Assembly (NCBI RefSeq): GCF_949628215.1
Contig: NC_134282.1
Coordinates: 4,819,001 to 4,883,000, forward strand
Length of the DNA: 64,000 nucleotides
Origin: Phalacrocorax aristotelis
Lineage: Eukaryota; Chordata; Aves; Suliformes; Phalacrocoracidae
Direction of reading: 5' to 3'
Shown: positions 11,901 to 26,900 of the stretch, in pieces
Layout of the letters: each line of letters begins with the position of its first letter
How positions within the stretch are numbered: the stretch's first letter is position 1
Made by a program: the position numbers and the translations under genes
Notes under the pieces: model-generated
The model's database searches: none
What the model was told of the DNA's origin: nothing
The model's input: only the letters and a program-made list of their open reading frames with translations

Positions 11901-14900
11901 AACAACTCTGCTTGTTAAATAATATTTTGACAGATTGGAAGATCTAAGTTCTCTTTTTTAATATAGTAGATATTGGGCTGCTCTCTTGACTAGTTTTGCC
12001 TTTGTTTCACTCGTAATATTGGAGGGAAAGTCCTCTTTAAAGTGCTTGCATGAAAGACGACAGGTGTGTGCATAGGAAAGATTTTTCTTAATATGTGGAA
12101 CAAATATTTTACATTACTATCTTTTAGTTTTATTTACTTAAACTACCATGATAAATTGTTCTTTGTGTAAGTTCATCTAAAAGTAAAAAAGTAAATCTTA
12201 GAAGCTGTACATCATGACGTGTAAGTTATGTATGTCTCTCTAAGATATTGCATTTCTTTCACATATTTTCAAAGTTTCAGTCTGTTACCACATATTTTTT
12301 TCTTGCTTAACAGCTTATTTTTACTCCTGCGACCACTGTGGCTGCTGTCCAGTCTGACATTCCTGTTGTCTCATCATCTTCCTCATCTTCCTGTCAGTCT
12401 GCAGCTACTCAGGTAAGCTTGCATAAATTTATTGAAGGTATGTCCAGCAGAGCGGGCCAAAACTCAAAAGGAAACATTGTGCTTAAGTTTACTTGCTTAT
12501 AAAAATTACTAATGGGTACTGGTTACGTACAACTTCAATGTTGTCTGTTTGCCATCATCACATGTTTCGAGGTAATTATGTTATATTTAAAATTTGGATC
12601 CTGGATATGACATTTAGGTCTTTGTAATTAGCTCTCATCTTTAGTACCTTGAATAACTTCATGTTATCAGACGAACTTGTATCACCTTTTCACTGCTCAA
12701 CATATTTGCATATCGTCTGGAAAAAATGTATGGCATAGCGCAGTTTACTTCAGAACATATTAGTCACAGTTTTCTGCTGTGGAAAGTGAACATTTATCTA
12801 ACAAATTTATACTCTCATGAGAGATCTTATTTTCTCTCTTAGGAGCTTCTTTAAAAGCCTTTAATAGCTGAACCTTGTTTAGAAACCTTTTAGAAATCCA
12901 AGTAAATTATACCAGTTGAATGTTCTCTGACCTGAGGTTTGGTAACCCCTTCAGAAGGTTCTGATAGATTTGAAGACCTTAAATATGTGTCGCTGTTCTG
13001 AGATAATGGTAAATCATTGAAGCTTGTCTTCCCTTTGCTTTTCCAGTAGGTATGTGAGGCGGGCAGAGCTTGCTGGAATCCAACTCTGTATTTATGAAGG
13101 ATGTTGTCAAGCAAGCTCACAATGTTAAGTTCATCAGTTGAGCTGTTGTTAAAAAGACAGCCTGCTCTTTCAGTTGTGTTGTCGTCGTGTCTTGCTAGCC
13201 TTTATCACAGCTGCCTCTGTTCCCTCCAGATTCTGCAGATCAAGGGTGAAAGTGCAGACAGGAAGGGCTAGCAGCTCTTTTTGCACTTGTATCTTTCTCT
13301 TTTGCATTCAAGGCAGAGATGTCAATAAAGCATATCACTTTACAGTCTTGGTCCTTCTGTACTGCAGGGTTTCAGAGATCAGCTTTGCACAAGTCAGCCC
13401 AGCTGTGCAACTTCCTGAGACGTCATTGCAGAGGGACATTAGAGTCTCACCCTCGACCAAGAGCATTAATCAGTCAGATGAGCTGCTGTGGTGACCCTGC
13501 CAAACTCAAGCCATTCCTCTCCCCTGTCAATGTTCAGTACTGCCCTACTGCCAGATGTTGTTAACCTTGGTTGTCTGGTAGTTTCTATAGCAGCAATGGC
13601 ATTGCAAAGATCCGGTTTCATCCGTAGTCAGTGAGGCAGTGGAAAAGCTTTAACACCAGTACATTTTATTTTTTTTACCTTGTGATATATATGTCAGTCA
13701 GATGGATTTAGAGACATGTCTATGTTTACCATATAAGCAAACCTGAGCAAGTAGGCAATGCCAGTTAATAAGAAAAAACCATATTTGGTTACATATATAT
13801 CACAGAATGGTAGGGGTTGGAAGAAGATGGGTATGTTGTGCTTAACCAAGATGTTTGTGAAGGTACAGTATTGTGATCTCACAGTATTGTCTTCCATGTA
13901 GAAATATAAGAGAAACTCAGAAGTTCGTGAGTGATTAGCAGTGTCTCAGTGGCACGCCTAACGTGGCCTGTTAGGTGAACTGACACTTCTCTCCTACTTA
14001 CTCTTCGTCCCTTCTGCTTTCATGCCTTTTTTTTTCTTTTCATATGTGTCCCCCTCATGTATGACCTGGACATCTCAGATTAGTTACCTTATCTGGTAAG
14101 GGCTGCTGAAGGTTGATTTGTACTCACAGAGGTAGGATTGCAGTGAACGTCTCATGCATGCCAGTAAGGAAGCCAATACTGTTGTCCTCAGAGCAGGATT
14201 TGGATGCATCCTGTAGTAACACAGTGAACAGTGAGAAGTAAAATGTCAACTACTTGTTCATTACACAAATACTGACTGTTGGATGAGGAAGGGATTATGT
14301 AATCAAAATAGTGGATGGTGATAATAATTAGTGCTCTTTTTCATGTAAATTTTTGTGTAAATTAGTGCTACAAGTTTAGTCTTTATCCTTGAAAATAAAA
14401 TTCTAGCTCAGCACATAGGATTGGAAAGCTGGGATTGTTCTGCACAGAATCTTGCTGTGGTATAACAGACATTAGTGAAAATAATCGGTGACTGATTTAC
14501 GTTTCAGAAGGCAAATCTTTTGTTTCACATGACATTGGAAGTGTCATCATGAAAAAGTACGTTAATATTGCTGTAGGAATAAAAGGCTCAGGTTTGTTAA
14601 GACATGGATAACGTACAGCAGATTCTGGTCCCATTGGCTACCCACGGCTCTGGTTTGTGTTAGTCTTTGCAAGCATACCTATAGACCACTGCACTTCCGC
14701 AGCATCTGTATAAAAATAAAATTGTATTTGATTAAGATGCTTTGTGTCATTCACTTTGAAAACACAATAGAAGAGAAAAATGCAAGTTCTAATTCAAACT
14801 AATCTAATGAACAATTTCCATTTCTTTTAAAAGCACAGTAAGAAAAGACCTTCCTGTATTTTATCACTGAAGTAATTCAAGATCGCTATTCCTCCCTAAA

Positions 14901-17900
14901 TTTTGTGGCTTAAAAGATACTTTGATATACAGATTTTTAACTTCTCATGTATTTTGATCACATGGGATGAGAAGCATTGGATAACATTATTTTTTTGCTC
15001 TTTTCGCCTGGATGTTTGTCATAGATGTTTATATGGTTTGGTTTTTTTCACATTTTGCTCATTTCCCAGGTTCAGAACTTGACATTGCGCAGTCAGAAGT
15101 TGGGTGTATTGTCAGGTTCACAGAATGGTCCACCAAAGAGCAGCAGTCAAACTCAGTCATTGTCTCTGTGCCCTAATAAACCTGTAACCAGTTCCAAGGG
15201 CAGCCAGCCAGACCCCTCAGAAAGCAATAGAAAAGGCGAGAGCCCAACTCCAGAGTGTCGGAGTACACCAGTCACGCGGACATCAAGCATACATCATTTA
15301 ATAACACCAGGTAGGATGAAAATGCAGCTATAAGGAAGTTATTTTAATTAAAGTTAACTTGTATGTTATTGTTCTGTCAGAGTCCAGTGCTCCCTGACAG
15401 TGTTCTTTTAGATATTCTACATGAAGAGAGTTCGATGTTTAATGGTAAATTTACTTATTTGTTGATATTGGATGTTATGCAGGATTTTGCTTTAGCAGAA
15501 TGATACAGCAATGTTCTTAAATCACAGTACAAGCAGAATATAGTAATTGCAGTACACTGTTGAATCACAGTACAAACGTGATTCTCATTACTGGTCTCTG
15601 TATGCTCATTGTCAGGACACGTCATCCCTGACCTCTGGGAAGCAATACTTGGGCTGACACCACCTCAAGCCTCTTCAAAATCTGTTTTGTTGGTGTTTTG
15701 TGTTTTGGTATTTTTTTTGCTGCCTTGTCTGTGTCATCAGAATGTTCTCATATCAAGTACTTTTATAAATCTGTAGGTAATAGTGCCCAAAAATATGAGT
15801 GTATTGTAGTAAGATAGAAATCAAAATAAGCATGCACTTGGTTAGATAGCATTTATGTTGCACGCAATGTATTTGCATTTTAGCTTCCTTATTTTGAAAG
15901 AGTAAGAGTAGTCTAGACAATTGGTCTGAATTCTGTGGAATTTAGCTTGGCTTAATGGCAGCTTTTAGGGAAGGAGTAAGACTGCAAATTGGGCATTCTT
16001 GAGGTTCTAATGCTCTTAGAACTTGCTTCTGTAAGGAAGAAATCCATCTTCACTAGCAGAATAAATAATAAAAGAGACAACATAAATGAGTTGTTTCTCA
16101 AGTGGAAAAGACAAAGCAAGATGATTGCATGTGGAGGAAAATACGTGTGTATATGTGCTGTAAGGAATTGCTAGTGAGTCACTGGTTCACTTAAAGATGA
16201 TGTGATCTCTGGAAGCTGCACTATTTTCAGATTTATACCTTTCAGTTTGTGTGTTCAAGTTCAGGCAAATACTTTGAAAGGTTTTAATTCATATTGAACT
16301 CCTGGAATTTTGTTTACTCTCTTAAAATCGTATTACCTAAACTTTAACTTAGCAGTTCTCAACAAATCCTATTGATTGTGACATTCTTATCTCTTCCATT
16401 CCAGTCTGTTTCAAAGCAAAGGTTAGATCCATCTAAAATTGCATGAAATTCTTAAATAAGCAAAAGCTGGATCAGCAGTAATCTTACAACTAGCACCAAA
16501 AAGATGAGCTCAGATACTTTTTTATAGAAAGTACATATATGTGTATATATATGTAAAAAGCATGGCTGTGTTCCTTTATTCATTGCTGCATTTTGCTTTG
16601 GAAATTGATGTATTCCCCTAATAAATTGTTCTTGTGCACTATATGCTGTCAAAGAAGATATTTCTAAACATCCAAAGAGTTGAAAAAGTTGTGCTGGTCT
16701 TACTTTAAAGTAGTGGTTTTTTAGTGTTCTCTGGACTTAAAGAAAAAAATACTAACTGTCACTTTTCTTCCCCTCTTCACAGCTTCATATTCTCCATTGC
16801 AACCTCATTCCCTAGTAAAACATCAGCAGATCCCACTTCATTCACCACCGCCAAAGATTTCCCATCATCAGCTGATATTGCAACAGCAGCAGCAAGTCCA
16901 GCCAATTGCACTTCAGACTCCTTCGGGTCAGGAACCCCCTCCATCACAGCACTGCCTACCACTCCCAAGCCACAGTCTTCCTCCGGGTCCCAGCAGTGTC
17001 CAGTCTCATTGCTCACCTATTCACATCCATCCTCCACCTCTGACACTGTCTCCTACTCCGTCCCAGTCAGCTCAGCAGTCAGTAGTGGTATCCCCTCCAC
17101 CTTCTCACTCCCCTAGTCAATCACCCACCATAATTATACACCCTCAAGCACTTATTCAGTCACAGGCAAACTCCCTCGTGCCAACAGCTCTTCAGGCAGA
17201 GCAGACTGCTCCTCAGCAAACTACCAGCAATCCAGCTCGACCGATTGCACAGCCACTTAATCTTCCGTCGCATCTTCCGCTTCCTTCTTCCCCCGCTGTA
17301 CATATAGGGTCAGTAGATCAGCCCAGCTTAGTTTCCCCAGGCCAACAGATCGTGTCCTCGACACCACACCAGCAATACTCCGCCTTGCAGTCCACACCTA
17401 TCCCTCTTGCAGCTCCGCCTCAGCTGTCGACATCTTCAACCCAGATTCAACAACTGCCGTTGCAGTCTGTGCAGTCTTTACAAGTGCAGCCTGAAATTCT
17501 GTCCCAGGGCCAGGTTTTGGTCCAAAACACTTTGGTTTCTGAGGAAGAGCTTCCTGCTGCAGAAGCTTTGGTCCAGCTGCCTTTTCAAACTCTTCCACCA
17601 CCACAGACTGTTGCAGTAAATCTTCAGGTGCAGCCATCAGTACCAATTGAAACTCCAGTGGTAAGTGGCAATATTGCAGTCTTTTGTTTTTTATCCTTGG
17701 CTTCTGTAAAGAGCTGTAAGTCTGGCTCATTGACTTCAGAGGGAGCTAAACCAGATGCTGGACAGAGGACCAGAAGAAACCTGTTGATTACAGAAATGAG
17801 TTTTAAGAAAACAATAGGCATTTTCCTCTGATGTGGGGGTTTTTTTTTGCTTTTTGTAATGGATCATCAGTCAAGACTATCAACCAAGAATCATGAAAGT

Positions 17901-20900
17901 GCAACTTTTTGACCTAAAGTCTTAATCACATTGCAGCATATCTCAAGTTAAAAAAGCAAATAAATATATGTCAACACTTAAGTCAAAATGAATTTTGATA
18001 AATATACCATACGGACCGTACGCTTTTACCTCTTTATGTTAATACAAATATAATAAAGGCAATTGAAATTTTGAGTAGGGGAATCATCTCTATACTAGGT
18101 GTGAAGGTGTATAGCAGATTATTAAGATAATAGAGTTGTGGATAATTAATTTTGTACTAACATTGAAAAAATCCTCCTCATAAAAGAATGGGAATTTTTG
18201 ATGCTGACTCGGTGTTCCCCACCGCTGCCGTTTAATTTGGTTCAAGGTCAGTCTCAGGTGTCTGCAGTTTGTAACCGAAGGTTTCGCCTTTGCTCACACT
18301 GAACTAAAATCATGTACAGTGGAATATGAGTGAAATGAAATTATAAGCAAATAATGCGGACATTGAAGATGACATTGATAGGCTTTCGTGGTAACATGCT
18401 GGTGAGGTTAGTGTGAGCAAAAGAATCAACAGTTCTTGTAGGCTTTTTTCAGGCTACCAATGGGTAAGGAAGAAGGTGTGCTGTTTATTTTTATTTTATA
18501 TTAAGAGCGTGATGATAATCTCAGCTCTGGTATTTCATGTAGAAATTGGGCAAAAGAGTAGAAGCCAGGTTTGCTTTTGACAAGGTAGTGTTTTACATCC
18601 TAATCTGCTAAACTGGCTGCCAGTAATTCACGTAAATTTACTTTAATAGTTTTGAGGAAAAGACCTTACAATCTCTTAAAACCACTAATGCTTGATAGCC
18701 TTGATGTACTCTTCTGAAATAGTCCGTTTGATTACACTGCTGTATAAGATCAAGAACGATTTGCGGACTTGTCATTACATTATAAAGCTTGCATTTTGCA
18801 GAAGTGTGTAAATAGCTACAAATGTGTGTGTAAATAACAATACAGTAAACTGTGAAGATAAGATATTGAAAAAGTCAAGTTCTCTGGTCGGTCTGACAGG
18901 AGAGCTGCGCCTCTTTATATTTTGGTATTTGTAACAAAATACTTGAATTTTGCTCTCATCGACATTGTGATGCCCCCGGAGTTTGGAAACTAGTGTTTTA
19001 TTAGGAGACTAGCATATTTTAACTGGCAATTTATTTTAAAAACTGTATTTATGTAACTCTTTCAAGGTATTAAGATAGAATGGAAATCTCTCTAAAGCAA
19101 TAGTTTGTTGGATGCAGATTTACCAAGTGGAGAATGTATGTGAAGAAGAGATGCCCGAGGAATCAGATTGTGTCCATATGGCTAGAACACCTACACCACC
19201 CACTTTGTCTCCACCAGCCATAACCTTGGGGAATGGAGAGGCACTTAATTCAGAAGATCCCCTGTCAGGTGAGAACAAATGCCAAACTAAGGTAGCTGTT
19301 CTGCTTAGAAACTTCTACTAGTTATGGATGTTTTAAAACAGAAATCTATTATTTTGATATTTTTTTAATATAGTTTAGGGGTATCGTCATTTAAGTAAAA
19401 GAAACCACATGAAATATATTAGAAACCCACAGGATAGAATGAATGATTCAGTCCCAAAGGTTTGGCTTATATATGTATTTGGATAACGTGTAGCATGGAG
19501 AACGCTTATTTGAGCTCTTTAGCATATACTTTTATAATAAAAATCTTAACAGGAGTGTCAATCTCCAGTTAATCTGTAAGTGGTGGCAGTGTGATAGGGG
19601 CAAAATACACTGATCGGGTGTGAAGATTGATTTTGCAGAATCAGGGTCAGCAATCAGTGGTTGCTGTCGGAATGGCTGACTACACTGTATGATTCTGTTT
19701 GGCACCCTTTCTCTTACACGCCACGGTAAGGAGCTGTTCTAGCGCAAAAGCTACCAATGAAAATTTTTCTTCTTCAGTGACTTGTAAGATACACATGCCT
19801 GTATCAATTGTTGTCCTGCAAACTACTGTAACTTCCCTGATGTGCTAAATACACAAATATATACTCTATACATAGTATTGTGTGTGTAAATATATATGCT
19901 ATACGTATAACAGGGTGCTTAGTGGCTTGATGTTGTATATACTTGTGACCCTGCAGGTTATTTATTGAGGTTCAAAGCATCCCTGAAAAAAAATTCTCTC
20001 TTTAGAAGTATCTCAGCTGCTCAGTCTTGAGAATCCAGTGTTTGACAATACTGGCTTCTGCTTTTGACTTAGGGATTTGTGATTTGTGTAGGTAATGAAT
20101 GGCCAGCTATGCTTATAGTTAGTACACATTGACTAAAGGAAAATGTTTACATGAGAACTTTTCCTTTGTGGAATAGTCTGTCAAGGAAAAACATCTTGTT
20201 CTGAAGGTAAAATCTGTAACACAGGCATTTCCCTGTGGTTCATAGGATGATGGGTATGTTATCACCTCTTATTTCTACAATTCTGAGCCAACAGTTGGAC
20301 ATAAGTGATATAACATATTTTGGTTTTTTTTTCAGAACATGGGGGCCTACCTTCAGCGACATCATCAGTCAGTGCCTCAGTAATTAAATCTCCATCTGAT
20401 CCTTCACATGCCTCTATTCCACCACCACCTCTTTTGCTTCCAGCAGCGACAACGAGGAGCAACAGCACATCGCTGCCCAACAGCATTCCTAGCCTAGAAA
20501 ATAAACCTCCACAGGCTATTGTTAAACCACAGATCCTGACCCATGTTATTGAAGGCTTTGTGATTCAGGAGGGGTTAGAGCCATTCCCTGTAAGTGTAAA
20601 AGTTGCTATGAATTTTTTACTATTAATTTATGAAACACTGTTTTTAAGGATGATATTTGTGACTAGTAGCTGTGTATATCTTGGATCATTTTTCAAATGT
20701 TGTTCTTTTGCCTTTTTTCCACCGATTGGTAACCTGTTTCTTACAATATTCAGTATACTTGTGTATTGTTTTGTATTGTTTTACGTATATAAGCGGAATT
20801 CATGCTACTGTTTGGCTTGCCAGTATCACGGGATGACAAGGTACTAAATGAAGAGAGACACAGTTGAGTAGATAGGCTATATCCAGAGATAACTACAGAG

Positions 20901-23900
20901 AGTGATTTTAGGCTACCATTTACAATAACTTTGTTTTACGTTTGGCTGTCTCCTGGAAACCTCAACTTAAGTAATACCTTAATTTAAACCTCTGAGATGA
21001 GTCTGTATTTAAATATCTAAAAATGTTAAAATTTTGTTGTTTAAAGCACTAGCAAGCCCCTTACGGAGCTTGGTGTGATTAGTGCTGTGTCTGGTAAGAA
21101 TTACTGCTGAAAATTTTAAATCCACAAAGGGACAGTTTAAAATCTCTGAGCCTGCCTTAATAACTAACTTAATGTGTCTCTTGTTTCCCATTCCTTCGTT
21201 TCTTTAGAGAGACTGTGTTTCTTCCTTTGTTAAATGTAATTGCAAGCCCTGCAGAGCAGGAGTGAGTCTCTGTATTTGTTTGAGAAATGGTATTTAGAGC
21301 GTTGGCACTATATAATAGTAATTCACTGATAGGGAATAGAAACTGTGATTCTAGTCTTTGTTACAACCGCTAAGCCGCAAATACTGTTTTCAGTTATTCA
21401 TTGTTCAGTTAATCACTGTTCCTTTGCTTTTATTGCAATAGGTAAGTCGTTCATCTTTGCTGGTAGAACAGCCTGCAGAAAAAAGATTGCTAGTGGAGGG
21501 TCAAATAATGAGTGTTGTCTGTGTTGAATCAGACTTGCAGAATACCAAGCACGCAGACAACTCATCGGACACAGAGATAGAGGATATGATTGCAGAAGGT
21601 TTGTAGTTTCTGTTTAAATATCCATATATTTTTTCCCCTTCAGTTCTCTATGGATTACAGAATTGCATCCCGTCCACACTTCTGGAATCTTTCTCGAGTC
21701 TTTATCTCTAATATTTTCAAATGTGTTTTACTAGCTATACATCATAACAGTAGTTGCTGTAGATGCACATACACATCAGGAACCTATGCACTTGCCTTGC
21801 TTAGAACACAGTGGTCTGCGGCGCAACTCATGAGCTAAACTGAGTTCTCCATGCAGCATCCGACATAGTCATCATCATGGATTTTTTAGAACTCGGCAAT
21901 CGACCCTTTTGGATGTGTTACACCAATATTACTGTTCAAGCCCAAGTGTAGGTAGCCTCATGAGTGTTATGAAATGGAAATTAAGCCATGGCCTGGCCCA
22001 GAGAAGCCAAGTTATTCTTTAACTCGCATTTTTGTATAAATTCATCCAAGATTTGAAAGTCCAGAATTTTTCAGCCACATCTGGATTTTCTCTTCCACAG
22101 CTTGAGCAAATGCAGAGGAGCTGGTTTTGGTGATCTGTTTACATTTGTCTTAGCACAACTCTTCGTTTCATTCACTTAAAATAGTTCTTTCCCCTTTTTA
22201 ATATCAAAACTGGAGCGAGCAGGGTGAGAAGGGACAAAACCAGTGCCTGCTACTGCCACAGCTCTGTGTCGGGGTGGTGGCTGGAAATAGTCAGGACAGC
22301 GTGTCCAAAGCAGTAGCAAATGTCACCAGAGCTGTGCTTCAACTGCGTCCCACGGCAGGCTTGGCAAATTGTCACTTAATTAACACAGTCCACCCCCCCG
22401 ATCTTTTCTCACAGGAGTTTTCAAGGTAGCAACACCAATGGCAGTTCGTTGGTTACGGTGGTTTCTGCCTTGGTGAATGGTACTGAAGTGCGGTAGGGAG
22501 GTTGGTGGTATCCATTGTGTATGTCAGCAAACAGATTAGCTCAAAATTCAGTCTTTTAGATTATTAAATGCTAATACATTATTTTTTACCACAATTATTT
22601 ATATTGGTTACAGCTTCTAAGTGTATTGGGTGAAACCCAAGTCAAGGATTGCATACAAGGTAAAAAGCTTGCTTTAGAAAGCATTCTGAATTCAAGAAGA
22701 GTATTTGTTGGTAGTGAAGTCAAGTAAATACGGTTGGAATTTTTGCATAAGGATGATTTACTTTACTGCTCAGGCACTATGTATCTCTGCTGAAAATTAA
22801 GAATATATTTTTACTTGTGGCACTGATTTTTAGTAGGAGCTGCTTTAGCTTGGAACCACTTTCTACTGAAAGGAAATATTGATGGGTTACAGTCCTTCTA
22901 TGTGTTGATATAACACCTGTGCAAAAAAGTCAGAAACTGTGGAAGCAGTGCCTGAAAATGAAACATAAAACAGGATTTCCTAAATTATGGCTGATTATAT
23001 GATTGCAGTTACTAGTATATCTCAGTGTAGTCCAGAGCCCTTTTTCATTTTGCAGTAACAGCCTAGCTTAGGCAGTGGCAGATGTTTGAAGTGCTTTGCT
23101 TTGTAACTCTAACTTTCTTTTGATTACATTGTAATTAGGTTGTCTACATAGCAAAAGGAGCAAACAATTTTTACAGGGTCCCTTTTTTAAATATATTACA
23201 CAACATTCTATTGCAAAAACTAATTTGAGGCCTTATTCACAAAGCTTCACATAGTCTGCCATGCCTAAATTTTAGAAGGCAAGCATCTGGCATATTAACA
23301 GTGGAGGGTTGCAGTGTGACTGGAAGTTTTCTAAACCTTTGTTTCATTTAATTTAAAATTGTTGTTATATTTTTGGTATCATCTCCCAGTGAAGGCTTCC
23401 ATTTAACCAGTTCTTTGAGAGGGAAGTCCAGTGACATGAAAGCATCAAGCGCGAGAGGCTTTAATAAAAAAAGTCATCTGGTAAATTGTATGACTTGTTT
23501 TGACTTCTTTTATTATTTTACAGCTCAATGGAGTTATACTGCTTTTCTACACACAAAGTGAAACTTGTAAATCTCTTAGCTCATGACTGTGCTTAGTAAC
23601 TTGTTTAGTAAATTGCTATTAAACAAACTTACTTGCTTGGTCAAGAGCACAGCTGAGTTTTTTTAATACCTTGTTTTACCCCAGTACGTTTCAAACAAAA
23701 ACTTTTTGCCATCTGGTGCATCTTCTAGAATATTTGAAGTTCTGTTTGCAATAGGTATTTTTTCCTTAATTTGTTACAGTAGATCTTAATTCAGTTTCCT
23801 TTCCAACAGCATTCCCTAAGAACTCTTCAGTATTAACACTATGGTTTTTTCTCAGATTTCAGACAGCTTGTCTGTTGTTTTATGGAATTATTCAAGCATT

Positions 23901-26900
23901 CATGTTTTTGTTTTTAGTTCTTGTTCCCGATAGCTGCTGTTAGGTTTATGTGCACGATTTGCAATTACTCATTAGATGAGCTAGTAGGAAACATTCTGCA
24001 CTGAGACATACCCACGTATGCAGAAGTTTAGCAAAGGAGATTCTCTGATACTAAACCAGGGTATGATTGCATGTATGATAGAAACACCGAATATGTACAA
24101 GAAAAGGCTTTTAGCATCCCTTTTCCCTTCACTCTGTTATCACTTTTTTCCACAAAGCATGACCTAGATTGGGAGTGAAGGGGTTTTGTGTTTTTTTTTA
24201 GAGAGTGATTTATTTGAAGGATGCATCTCTCATATTTAATGGCAGTTGCAAGGTTGGTCAGATTTGGTATGTTTCTGATTTCCAGTTTTTGCTTCCTGTG
24301 CCATACCAACTTATTAACCTGGAGACTTGCAACATGGTAATTTTCACTCTGACACTGCCAGAGGATTTGTTGACTTCAGTTATGTCTTTCAGCCCTGATA
24401 CATCAGACACGATATTCAAATACCCTTTTCAGGATTTTCAGCTCTTTGCTATACTAGTGCTTTTTTGTTACCTTGTCAGTACAATACTTAGTGTTTGCAA
24501 GCAGTTTAGTGAGTTAACACTGCTCTGACAGACTTTTACAAATTCATAGTTAAAACCTTTCAGTTAAACTTTGATACTTGCATTTGCATTAGTTGGCATC
24601 GGAGCTTAACAAAGAATTTAGAACAAAAAGCTAGTTTGCAGGTTTTGCAACTAATTATGTAAAATTATAAGTATGAACGGGGAAGGCGAATAGCAAGAGG
24701 CAAAGTGTATGAACCACTGACTCCGTGTATTAGAGATGTGGGAGAAATGTATGTTTGTTTAGTCCTCAATTTTTGCACAATGCATTTTGCCCGTGATTGC
24801 AGCCATGTCGCATGCAGTTCCCTTACTTAACCTGAAAGAACACAAAACGTTACGTTTCAGTTTGTGCCAGCTTCGCTCCTTCACTCCTTATGGTGCATGG
24901 GGATAAGGGATTGGGTTTTTTTCTTCCGTGCCAGCAGTCAAGTTGGTTTGCAGATATGGTGGCATTATTCTAAACTGCGTACAAACCACGTTCCACACAT
25001 GAAATACGCTTCCAGCAGAAGAGAGCGTAGACATTCAGCATGTGCCATGTATGCTGCCTGTTGCCTTGTACTGCCTCCTTTTGGGCTTTCCTACTTTTTC
25101 TTTCACTGATGCCTCTCTCAGCTGTTGTTCATAAGGAGCAGGAAAAACACCTCCTCATCTCACCAGTAACAGGAAAACATTCTTGAACAGTAGGCTGTAA
25201 ATCGGTAGATGCTATAAGCCTTTTCTCTCTTATATTCAGCTTATCTCTTTCATAGACAAGATCCAGTGTTTTACTTCCTTTCCTAAGTCCCGTTGCTTGT
25301 AGCGGTTGCTTATTCAAAGAAAGTATTTTAAAAGGTTAATTCGTTATGCCATTACAGGAGAGCTTGAATTTAGACCGTGGAATGCACAGTTCTCTTAATG
25401 AACTCTTTATAAGCACTTCATGAGGACTGTAACAGTTCTTTTTTATTGTTCTCTATGTTTGAGGACATACTTGCTCATGGATGGCTTGAAATTTTAACAA
25501 AAAAGCTGATTAAGTTCATTGAGTAATTTAATTGAGGGTTCAGTAAGGTTCAGTTTGCTCAACATCTTTTTTATAGAGAGTGAAATCTATGACCTGCTTA
25601 GTTTTGCATAGTTTTCTGTGAATCAAAATATGTAACGTGTTAGATATTTGAAAACCTCCTACCTGCCTGCTTGAGACGGGAAATTTGAGCATAATTTTGT
25701 GTCACTCAAACTTATGCCTCACTCCTTTCTTTAGAGGGACTGGATGAAATCGAAAATGATCTTCTGAAGTGTGAATTTTGTGGAAAAATGGGATACTCTG
25801 ATAAGTTTCTACGGTCAAAAAGATTCTGCTCCACATCCTGTGCCAAAAGGTACTCTGTCTAGTTATTGCTTACCCTTATCTGGTTAATGGAGTAGCATGC
25901 AAATAGTATCTGATGTTGAAAAATAAACAAACAGTAAGACTGCCTTCTACCCAGATTTGCAGAGTATACGCGTGCAGAGGGCTATGGTGGCTTACAATAT
26001 ATTTCAAGAAGATAGACAAAGGGAATTACAGTGAAATTGTGGACCTGTTTCCAGGGGTGCTGTGTCCACTGTTGGGCTTATAGGAGGGTGATGAGTATCA
26101 TGGAAGAGCAATCCATTAAAGGCTTACTAAGCATTTGGAAACTGTTGCAGAGGTTCATGGGCCACAAATCGTTATGTATTTCTCATATTTATATTGTCTT
26201 GTTGGACAGTGTCAGAGCGAGCGCTGGGCTAGGTGGGCTTTCTTACAGTTTTGTGTGGTACTGGGGAAAAAAAAACGACTGAATCTATCTTGGCATAATT
26301 GAAGTGCTGCATAGACAAAAAACATTCTTAAATGTTTTTAGTAACAGTGTAAGAATTCTTTATTTGCATAGAGTAAAATAGAAATATTCATGAACATAAA
26401 TAATTTACTGTTTTCTAAAGCGTCTTTCTTGAAAATAATGTGATGCGATTTGCTTGTGTGTGGCTGGTTTCTGTTTCTCTTTGGGTTTAGTATGCTGGTT
26501 TTATTTTGTTTTGGTTAACGGAGGAGCAATTCATACTCAACATCTGAATGTAAAATCTTCCATCATTATAGCTGGAAAATTTATATTTAGTCCCAGATGT
26601 TGTAGAAATGGGGAATAGTTTCCCATTTCTAATCACCACGTAGTTCTTTTTTTGCATCAGTGTGCCTTGAGACCCCCTTTCTCTTACGTCTGCTGCTTTT
26701 TTAATCCCCAGAGTGAGACATTCCCATTTTAAGTAGCAAGAATGTATATGTTTGATTTGGTACTTGTTGGGACACTGCCAGCACAATAACCTTATAAGAA
26801 GGGATTTGGCCCTTTTGCCTCCATCCTCCTTTGACTGGGTATCGGCTGGGTACAGAAAATGGAAGCAAAAGATACAATGTGACTTTGGGCTTTTAGGGGA

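Noticed and set aside
16724-17116. 130-codon Ser/Thr-rich frame overlapping the large PHC3 exon
   Set aside because: A shadow in another phase of the Pro/Ser/Gln-rich PHC3 exon, whose true frame is fixed by similarity and by both splice junctions.
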